Shown here one piece after another: positions 26,652 through 33,261 of a stretch of DNA of 35,969 bases. Position 1 is the stretch's first letter. Each line of letters opens with the position of its first letter. A program made the translations under genes and the position numbers. Under the pieces are notes generated by a model, which was not told where the DNA came from, made no database searches, and saw only the letters and a program-made list of their open reading frames with translations. Location of the stretch: contig CALGAW010000063.1 of NCBI GenBank assembly GCA_937959115.1, forward strand, positions 1 through 35,969, written 5' to 3'. This stretch comes from an uncultured Saprospiraceae bacterium. Its GTDB lineage: Bacteria; Bacteroidota; Bacteroidia; Chitinophagales; Saprospiraceae.

Positions 26652-29084
26652 TTATTTTTCAATGTCGGAGAATATTCCATTATTATAACTCCAAACGATT
26701 CTGTCCATGCCGTTAATATCACCATCCAAATTGAAATCAGTTTCCTTGTAGGTCAAAAACATGCCATTGTCAGCACTCCAGAGTACTTTGTCTTGCCCAT
26801 TGATGTCATAACCAATTGGGTCTACTAGTTGATCACCATCTCCAGCAAATAGTGCCCATACACCATTCGAAATTTGTTTCTGCCCCAATCCTGCGCCTCC
26901 TCTATAGCTATCTTCCAACCTAAAGTCATAGGTTAACGCACCACCAGAAATGGAAATTGGAGTTGCGGACATTGCAGCAATGTGATTTCGATGCCTTACT
27001 ACAATATATAACGGAACGCCAGGATCAACTGGAAGTACGGACTCATCTGGAAAATACAAACAGCCATCTCTAAGGAGAACCGCAGCAGTCGTTGCTATAC
27101 CACTACTCTTATTCGTATTCGTCTGCAACGAAACAAGCACCCAATCTACAGCGTCGACAGGATAATCACTTGATGTCCAGCCTTGCCCTTCCGTACCAGG
27201 ATAATTCCAGTGAGGGGTGTTATAGGGCTGACCAGATGGCAGCAAATTGTTTTGTAGCAATCTAGTCCCCATTTGACCAGTTTGGCTATCATACGGCCCT
27301 TCTAGCCATAAGCAGATATCTAGTGAAATCTCATTCATTGACCAATCATGTCCGTAAATTGGAGGCGGCATTCCCGCTTCTATTGCGCCAACATCTGGCT
27401 GACCATCCTGCACAAATGGAAGTTGAATATTAGGAAAAGAGGTTAATCCTGCATTAATAAGGGAGGATCCACTTGAAGGGGTGATATCTCTGGTTGATGG
27501 GTCTATTTCTGTTGTATAGACTGATGGAATAATCACATTCAAAAAATCAGATTGATCTATTGTGAATCCATTGGTTTCTTGAGGAGTATTCGCTTTAAAA
27601 GACGCAATATCATTGTACCGAATATTGTCCCATTTGAACCATGGTCCAGCACTTGTTGCACTACGGAGTGACTTATATCCATTATTATCCCAATCATCCA
27701 TGCTCCCATTCACTAAGCCATATTCCTGTAAACAATACCCCGATGACAGAATTGCATTGTTTTTAACGACCGTATTTTGCCAACCAGCTGGAGAACTCAG
27801 GCCATTATTAGATTTTACGGACGTATTGTTTACAATTACAAGACCTGCGGCTCCTCTGTTCATTTTGTAGGCAGAATTTTCAATGTTGTACAGCTCATTT
27901 CTGAACACATACACAGGTCCTCCATAGATAGGGGCTAAACTAACTCCAGCACGACCGTTGTAGCAACGATTTTGATAGACTCTTGAGTTAGAAATTGTTC
28001 CGTCCATCTCAATCAGATCGTCAACTATTCTCGAAATGTCATTATTATGAACATCTTGCGCATAGGATCTTTTTACAGTGATTCCATCGATTGTAACCCC
28101 ATCTGCAAAGTCTTTAATCGTGTTATAGCTTACTACATTCATATTTCCTCGCAGGTCAACTCCTCGTTCACCTGGAATTCCAGTTTGTGGCCAGCTTGTG
28201 CGTCCCACCATTCTGTTGTTGGTAAGATATTGGTTATGTTCCCACCCATTTTGGCGTCGATTGTAGACTGCCCAATCTACATCATAAATATCGCAATTCA
28301 TTATTGTCAGATACTGGGTATTTTGAGCGTCAACCCCCCACTTTCCGTTCCTAATCGTCAAGCCATCTATCATGATATGCTGAGTAGAATCTGAGAAGTT
28401 TCCTACCTCAACTACAGATCTGTTTGTATTTGCACCATCAATAATTGCACCGTGCAATTCAGCGGATTTTATGACAATTGGTTGACCAGGAAGTCCGTCA
28501 GTTGTAATCACAAATGGACTGTACACCCCATTTGCTAATTCAAGGATGTTACCAGGTTGTGCATTATTAACTGCCGTTTGTACGCCTTGATAAGGATTGT
28601 TTTGAGTTCCTGAGCCTCCTCCGTTGCCAGGAACAACGTGCAGCACTGTTCCATTCGGAGCAGGTATAGGAAATCCTCTGGTTGACTTTGTTCTTTGTAG
28701 GACGGTTCCACCTCCATCGGGGTCAGTAAGTGTGATCCTGAAATTGTAAGACGTTGCTGGTTGTAAAAACATAGCGCTACCTGCAAGAAAGTTCCTAGAT
28801 TGTTGTGATCCATCAACCACCAATTGGGGATGTGCGCGCATGGTTGTGCCGCCAGGCATCCATGGACCACCACTTGAAGGCCGATACTCGATTTGTAGAT
28901 TGCTGTTTTGATTTACATCACCTGAGATATCAACATGAATCCCCATGTGCTCAAATGTGGGCGAGAGCAAAACGCTTGTAATGCTTACGCTATTTTGTGC
29001 AACAGTAGAGGTATGGCAAAGTAAGATCAGTGCCGTAAGGAACAGAAATACGCCTTCTTTACGATCGAGGTTGTACATAGTCAT
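26652..29084 (-). CDS. Secreted right-handed beta-helix protein with dockerin-like C-terminal module
   Basis: The 810-residue protein has a signal peptide (to about residue 29, ending TVAQ), a fibronectin III-like domain (about 32-140), and a right-handed parallel beta-helix (about 145-560) with repeated short strands such as HIMIDGLTIRNGKWGVD and YLTIMNCDIYDVDWAVY. Such helices occur in polysaccharide lyases and other glycan-active proteins; no catalytic residues can be assigned. Residues 590-810 form a module nearly the same as the end of the protein at 33262, with YDINGQDKVLW and DFNLDGDINGMDRIVW calcium-binding, dockerin-like repeats. There is no T9SS type A domain. A TAnnTTTG box precedes the ATG. 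Confidence 0.85.
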   Translation of the reverse strand: MTMYNLDRKEGVFLFLTALILLCHTSTVAQNSVSITSVLLSPTFEHMGIHVDISGDVNQNSNLQIEYRPSSGGPWMPGGTTMRAHPQLVVDGSQQSRNFLAGSAMFLQPATSYNFRITLTDPDGGGTVLQRTKSTRGFPIPAPNGTVLHVVPGNGGGSGTQNNPYQGVQTAVNNAQPGNILELANGVYSPFVITTDGLPGQPIVIKSAELHGAIIDGANTNRSVVEVGNFSDSTQHIMIDGLTIRNGKWGVDAQNTQYLTIMNCDIYDVDWAVYNRRQNGWEHNQYLTNNRMVGRTSWPQTGIPGERGVDLRGNMNVVSYNTIKDFADGVTIDGITVKRSYAQDVHNNDISRIVDDLIEMDGTISNSRVYQNRCYNGRAGVSLAPIYGGPVYVFRNELYNIENSAYKMNRGAAGLVIVNNTSVKSNNGLSSPAGWQNTVVKNNAILSSGYCLQEYGLVNGSMDDWDNNGYKSLRSATSAGPWFKWDNIRYNDIASFKANTPQETNGFTIDQSDFLNVIIPSVYTTEIDPSTRDITPSSGSSLINAGLTSFPNIQLPFVQDGQPDVGAIEAGMPPPIYGHDWSMNEISLDICLWLEGPYDSQTGQMGTRLLQNNLLPSGQPYNTPHWNYPGTEGQGWTSSDYPVDAVDWVLVSLQTNTNKSSGIATTAAVLLRDGCLYFPDESVLPVDPGVPLYIVVRHRNHIAAMSATPISISGGALTYDFRLEDSYRGGAGLGQKQISNGVWALFAGDGDQLVDPIGYDINGQDKVLWSADNGMFLTYKETDFNLDGDINGMDRIVWSYNNGIFSDIEK

Positions 29085-29114
29085 TAGAGGTTAGATCTAG
29101 ATTATACATTGAAG

Positions 29115-29122
29115 CAAAAGTA
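29115..29122 (-). promoter_or_regulatory. Putative -7 box of the beta-helix protein gene
   Basis: On the minus strand TACTTTTG matches TAnnTTTG and lies 30 bases before the ATG at 29084. No clear -33 TTG is seen. Confidence 0.45.
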
Positions 29123-29385
29123 TTCTAATGAATAATCTAGTCGTTGATTAATTAATAGTAAATGGGTGACAATTAGGTATTTATCAAAATACGATTTTTT
29201 TTTCAATCAAAGAAATGATCTCTTCAGTTTGCTTAATTCTAATCGAGTAATTTAGCTTTTTAAAAACGAATGCAACCACCCACTTCTTTTGCTGGCAACA
29301 GTCATGCACAGTTATTTCAGCGCGGCTGAGGGATATGAAGTGTTGTTTGAATGTAGCGCAGCGAAAAGAGTGCTGAGGAGCCCGA

Positions 29386-29433
29386 CCCTGTTCTAGTGTA
29401 GGCATGTGTTAATATGCCTACATTAGAACAGGG
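29386..29433. repeat. 20-bp stem hairpin in divergent spacer
   Basis: The arm at 29386-29405 (CCCTGTTCTAGTGTAGGCAT) pairs along its full length with 29414-29433, with one G-T wobble and an 8-base loop. The stem is far longer than a standard terminator, has no T run, and lies upstream of both neighbouring genes. The element is GC-richer than its surroundings. It could be an interspersed palindromic repeat, the remains of a mobile element, or a small structured RNA. Confidence 0.6.
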
Positions 29434-29652
29434 GCAGCCCCGAACAAAAACAGATCCCAGTGAATTATAATTCTGTTTTATAACAATATTGCTTACCGTA
29501 CTTCGATTTGCGATTTTTTTCAAAGGCTTACGCCATTGGCATCCTGCTGCATAACGAGAAGTCAGGCTATAATTATGTCATGCCTTCAGCACTTAAATTC
29601 GTTAGGTCTTCTATTTCCACAACTATTCTAGCTAGATTAATGAACAATCTGT

Positions 29653-29683
29653 TTGAAATTGAATTGTAATAAGTGTACTTTTG
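29653..29683 (+). promoter_or_regulatory. Promoter of the cystathionine beta-synthase gene
   Basis: TTG (29653-29655, within TTTG) and TACTTTTG (29676-29683) are separated by 20 bases, a good match to the Bacteroidota -33/-7 arrangement. The ATG follows 18 bases after the -7 box. Confidence 0.6.
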
Positions 29684-29701
29684 CAGCGAAATACAAGCAT
29701 C

Positions 29702-31057
29702 ATGATATATAACAACATATTGGAAACCATTGGAAATACACCTTTGGTGAAACTGAATAAGATTGCAAGCGAGATAGAGGCAACCGTCCTCGCAAAAATA
29801 GAAACGACCAATCCTGGAAACTCGATTAAGGATCGGATGGCATTGAAAATGATAGAAGATGCCGAGGCAAGAGGCGATCTGAAACCAGGAGGAACAATCA
29901 TTGAATGTACTAGCGGAAACACCGGAATGGGGATTGCGATTGCAGCTGTCGTGAAGGGCTACCGATGTATTTTTACGACGAGCGATAAACAGTCGAAAGA
30001 AAAGGTGGATATGCTGAAAGCTGCAGGTGCTGAGGTCATTGTCTGTCCTACGAATGTGGAACCAGATGATCCTAGATCTTACTACTCCATCGCAGAAAAA
30101 TTGAATAACGAGATCCCAAACTCTTACTGGTGTAATCAGTATGATAATCCATCGAATACAGTAGCACACTATGAATCTACTGGCCCAGAAATCTGGGAAC
30201 AAACAGAAGGCAAAATCACACACTTCATTGTAGGTGTGGGAACGGGAGGAACAATCTCTGGAACAGGCAAGTACCTCAAGGAGAAAAATCCAGATATTAA
30301 GATCATGGGGATTGATACTTATGGTTCTGTGTTTAAAAAATACCACGAGACAGGTGAATTTGACAAGAATGAGATCTATCCTTATATCACTGAAGGAATT
30401 GGAGAAGACATTCTGCCTAAAAACGTTGATTTTGATATCATTGATTTGTTTGAAAAAGTAACGGATAAAGATGCCGCCTTGTATACACGATATTTGGCGC
30501 AACAAGAAGGAATCCTAGTAGGAAACTCTGCTGGATCTGCTATGGCCGGTGTAATTCAATTGAAGGATCACTTCAAGCCTGGAGATGTAGTTGTTGTCTT
30601 GTTTCATGACCATGCAAGTCGTTATGTGGGCAAAATATTTAACGACGAATGGATGCGGGAACGCGGCTTTCTTGATGATGAACTGAAAGTAAAGGATATT
30701 ATTGCAAAAAAGAATAATAAGTCCTTCATCTCAGTAGAACCAAAAATGTCTGTCCGTGAGGTATTGAACTTGATGAAGGATAAGGACATTTCTCAGCTAC
30801 CAGTAATGAGCAACGGAGATATCGTTGGAGCAGTTTCTGAGACTTCTGTTTTGAATTACGTGCTTGAAAACCCGTTTAACCACGCGGAAAGCAAAGTGGA
30901 AAAAGTAATGGGGGAAGCGTTTCCTATGGTTCCTGAAGACTTACCTTGCAGTCAGTTGAGCCGATTTATCAGCAAGAAGATTCCTGCTGTTATCGCTAAA
31001 GACAAGGCTGGTAGCTTGCATATCATTACAAAGTATGACATTATACAATCAGTTTAA
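29702..31057 (+). CDS. Cystathionine beta-synthase (PLP enzyme with CBS-domain pair)
   Basis: The enzyme condenses serine and homocysteine (or forms cysteine from acetylserine in relatives) in sulfur amino acid metabolism. The catalytic part (about 1-320) is the fold II PLP type: ETIGNTPLVKLN, the PLP Lys43 in NPGNSIKDRMAL, SGNTGMGIA, and the phosphate-binding GTGGTISGTG loop. A pair of CBS domains follows (about 335-451; VKDIIAKKNNKSF, SVREVLNLMKDKDISQLPVM), likely a regulatory ligand site. The heme-binding N-terminus of animal CBS is absent. The frame opens at TTG 29681, inside the -7 box, so ATG 29702 is chosen. It has 451 residues. Confidence 0.92.
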   Translation: MIYNNILETIGNTPLVKLNKIASEIEATVLAKIETTNPGNSIKDRMALKMIEDAEARGDLKPGGTIIECTSGNTGMGIAIAAVVKGYRCIFTTSDKQSKEKVDMLKAAGAEVIVCPTNVEPDDPRSYYSIAEKLNNEIPNSYWCNQYDNPSNTVAHYESTGPEIWEQTEGKITHFIVGVGTGGTISGTGKYLKEKNPDIKIMGIDTYGSVFKKYHETGEFDKNEIYPYITEGIGEDILPKNVDFDIIDLFEKVTDKDAALYTRYLAQQEGILVGNSAGSAMAGVIQLKDHFKPGDVVVVLFHDHASRYVGKIFNDEWMRERGFLDDELKVKDIIAKKNNKSFISVEPKMSVREVLNLMKDKDISQLPVMSNGDIVGAVSETSVLNYVLENPFNHAESKVEKVMGEAFPMVPEDLPCSQLSRFISKKIPAVIAKDKAGSLHIITKYDIIQSV

Positions 31058-31180
31058 TAAGGATGAATTAGACGGGAAGGGAGTAATTCTTAAAGAGTAC
31101 CTTCTTAATCTTCAATCAACTAGACAAATAGTCTCGTCACTGATTGTACTAAAATTAACGCTCATTTATAATTAACCACT

Positions 31181-31960
31181 ATGAAGGATCAAATGGGGCG
31201 TGAAGTCGAAGTGCCAACCCAGGTGCGACGAATCATATCATTAGTGCCTTCTCAGACTGAATTGTTGAATTACCTGGGATTGGATGATCAGATTGTCGGT
31301 ATTACCAAGTTCTGTATTCATCCTGAACACATCTTTCGGACAAAGACACGCGTTGGTGGTACCAAGCAGCTTCGAATGGAACAAATCGCTGCGCTTCAGC
31401 CAGACCTGATTATTGGAAACAAGGAGGAAAATGAACAAGGGCAAATCGAAGTATTGATGTCCAAGTATCCAGTTTGGATGAGCGATATTAAATCGTTGGC
31501 TGACGCTTATCAGATGATGGAAATGCTTGGTTCTGCTTTGAATCGAAGGAAGGAAACTCAGGACTTACTGCTTAACCTTCAAAACCGTTTTTCGAATCTT
31601 GATGAAGTGATTTCTGATCAACCAATAAAACGTGTAGCTTACTTTATCTGGCGAAATCCTTGGATGGTAGCTGGTAGTGATACCTTTATCGATTCAATGC
31701 TTGAGGCTGGTGGATTTGTCAATGTGTTTAAGGAGCAAACTCGTTATCCTCAAATACAATTAAGGGACCTTACTGATTTAAATTTGGATGGTATTCTATT
31801 ATCTTCTGAACCGTATCCGTTTAAGGAGCAGCACATCAAGGAGCTAGCTGACGTTTGTGGCAGTAAGGTGGAATTAGTGGACGGTGAGCTGTTTTCTTGG
31901 TATGGCCCAAGGCTATTGGGCAGTGCTGACGAGCTGATTCGTGTACACGGTTTGCTTTAA
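31181..31960 (+). CDS. BtuF-like helical backbone metal receptor protein without signal peptide
   Basis: The 259-residue protein has the two-lobed periplasmic binding fold of the cobalamin/iron-siderophore binding group: RIISLVPSQTELLNYLGLDDQIVGIT at the start, a PDLIIGNKEEN segment, a long linker helix, then YFIWRNPWMVAGSDTFIDSML and a C-terminal lobe. Members usually bind cobalamin, siderophores or heme and are exported. Here the fold begins within the first residues and no signal peptide or lipobox precedes it, so it looks cytoplasmic. No permease or ATPase of the BtuCD type is adjacent. It follows the CBS gene by 123 bases; the ligand is unknown. Confidence 0.88.
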   Translation: MKDQMGREVEVPTQVRRIISLVPSQTELLNYLGLDDQIVGITKFCIHPEHIFRTKTRVGGTKQLRMEQIAALQPDLIIGNKEENEQGQIEVLMSKYPVWMSDIKSLADAYQMMEMLGSALNRRKETQDLLLNLQNRFSNLDEVISDQPIKRVAYFIWRNPWMVAGSDTFIDSMLEAGGFVNVFKEQTRYPQIQLRDLTDLNLDGILLSSEPYPFKEQHIKELADVCGSKVELVDGELFSWYGPRLLGSADELIRVHGLL

Positions 31961-32073
31961 AAAGATGTAGTGATTGGATAAAAAGTCGTTCAAATAAATA
32001 TTGTTAATTGTTAATTATTAATTGGTAATAATTATATATTGGCGGCACATTATTAAATCAAACAAACGCAAAC

Positions 32074-32577
32074 ATGTCTAAAACAGCCGTTAAGACCTAT
32101 TTATTCTTAATTTTCTCTACTCTTTTATTTTGTGTATTCACACCTGTTAACCAAGTTCATGGAGCAGTGGTAGGCACTTCTAACAATAACACTACCCTAT
32201 CTATCAAGCCTTCACCTAAGCTGGAAAAACGAATCAACCGCCTTAAGAAAAAGCTAAATGCTGATGAGAAGACCAAAGCACACAAGCAAGGAATCCTCTC
32301 TGCTATTTTAGGTACCAGTGCTGTGTTGCTCTTGTTTTCATCTATTGGCTTCATAGCAATCAGTGGTGTTACTTTTGGTGTGATTGCGCTCTTGTTTTCG
32401 CTGTTGCTCAGTATTCCCGCGTTATTTTTAGGAATGTCAGCCGTAAGAAAGTGCGAATCAGATCCAGAAAAACGAGGTAAAAAGCTTGGAAGACTTGGAA
32501 CCATCCTTGGTGGGATCATCTTAGGACTTGCAATTGTGGTTGTACTGATGGCTGTTGGAGTCATTGACTTGAGCTAG
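32074..32577 (+). CDS. Small integral membrane protein, DUF4190-like (paralogue 1)
   Basis: The 167-residue protein has a signal peptide-like N-terminus (to about residue 31, HGA), a lysine-rich helix (LEKRINRLKKKL, about 50-61) and three hydrophobic segments (about 73-96, 99-122, 140-163) rich in Gly and Leu. The GGIILGLAIV-type end and the ALFLGMSAVRK segment recall DUF4190-like membrane proteins of Bacteroidota. The function is unknown. It lies 64 bases before a second protein with the same layout, so the pair is a tandem duplication. Upstream is an AT-rich tract without an exact TAnnTTTG box. Confidence 0.8.
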   Translation: MSKTAVKTYLFLIFSTLLFCVFTPVNQVHGAVVGTSNNNTTLSIKPSPKLEKRINRLKKKLNADEKTKAHKQGILSAILGTSAVLLLFSSIGFIAISGVTFGVIALLFSLLLSIPALFLGMSAVRKCESDPEKRGKKLGRLGTILGGIILGLAIVVVLMAVGVIDLS

Positions 32578-32583
32578 ATGACT

Positions 32584-32620
32584 AATTATTAAGTATAAAA
32601 TGTCTGAATACTTCTTAATT
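32584..32620 (+). other. Hairpin between the two small membrane paralogue genes
   Basis: AATTA and AAGTAT pair with ATACTT and TAATT around a 2 by 2 internal loop, with an 11-base terminal loop. No T run follows. It might influence relative expression of the two genes or be a chance feature of AT-rich DNA. Confidence 0.35.
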
Positions 32621-32641
32621 TCATTATAAACCCGCTAAATC

Positions 32642-33085
32642 ATGAAATACCTTATTGTCATCTTAATGCTGACTGTTATGATCGTTCCTAATACTGTGGT
32701 CCATGCAGTAGGCATTGCCAACAATATTCAAGAGACAACTCAGCAACAAACAACCACTAAAAAAGAGAAACGGCTGAAACGAATCATGAAAAAACTGGAT
32801 GCCATTCCATCTAAAACAAAGGGGATTTTAGCACTTGTAGCTGGAGTGCTGACACTTGTTTCTGTTTGGTTTAGTATTGGTATGAGTCTAGCGTTGTCTG
32901 TTCCAGGTGTTATTGTAGGGATTGTGTTAGCGACACTTCTAGGCACAGCTGCTATGATCCTAGGTATTACAGCAATTAAAGAAGATAGCGGAGGTAAAGT
33001 AGTTGGTCTAGTAGGAGTTATTATTGGTGGCGTAGGTCTTTTGATGTTGATTGGTTTGACAATTGGCAATTTGTTCTTTAGTTAG
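32642..33085 (+). CDS. Small integral membrane protein, DUF4190-like (paralogue 2)
   Basis: The 147-residue protein repeats the design of the gene before it: a signal peptide (to about residue 22, VHA), a polar QTTTKKEKRLKRIMKKL stretch (about 36-52), and three hydrophobic segments (about 61-84, 86-111, 119-144) with MILGITAIKEDSGGK between the last two. The second and third segments match the same part of paralogue 1 (ALFLGMSAVRK and ILGITAIKE). Function is unknown. A 14-bp palindrome followed by T residues lies 22 bases after its stop and may end transcription. Confidence 0.82.
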   Translation: MKYLIVILMLTVMIVPNTVVHAVGIANNIQETTQQQTTTKKEKRLKRIMKKLDAIPSKTKGILALVAGVLTLVSVWFSIGMSLALSVPGVIVGIVLATLLGTAAMILGITAIKEDSGGKVVGLVGVIIGGVGLLMLIGLTIGNLFFS

Positions 33086-33106
33086 ATATTCTTTTATATT
33101 AACTTC

Positions 33107-33125
33107 AATAGACGTCTATTCTTTT
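33107..33125 (+). terminator. Palindrome followed by T run after the small membrane gene pair
   Basis: AATAGACGTCTATT (33107-33120) is a perfect 14-base palindrome and is followed by CTTTTT. As RNA it gives a 5-bp stem with a 4-base loop, a weak terminator; as DNA it could be an operator. Confidence 0.4.
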
Positions 33126-33261
33126 TAGCCTGCCAAATGGAAAGGAATCCTTCCTGTTTCTATTATAATTCATTCATTATTATTATTTTAGTGAATAATC
33201 TACCTTGATAAATTTAGTCAAATAAGTTATTGGTCTGACTAACTGAACTAATTTTTCAATT

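Larger units (their letters stand above)
29085..29701. other. Long divergent spacer with strong hairpin
   Basis: About 620 bases separate two divergent genes. The central part (about 29280-29570) is richer in G and C than the flanks and contains the 20-bp hairpin at 29386-29433 and small stems such as TCAGC/GCTGA (29317-29330). Short minus-strand frames overlap here but show no protein-like character. Promoter boxes for both flanking genes lie at the two ends. Confidence 0.55.

Noticed and set aside
29184-29523. Overlapping short minus-strand frames around the 20-bp hairpin
   Set aside because: They cross the hairpin, have no protein-like composition and no recognisable family.
29573-30505. 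Minus-strand frame of 310 codons antisense to cystathionine beta-synthase
   Set aside because: The opposite strand encodes a complete enzyme with all motifs; the antisense translation is rich in Cys, Phe and His with no domain pattern.
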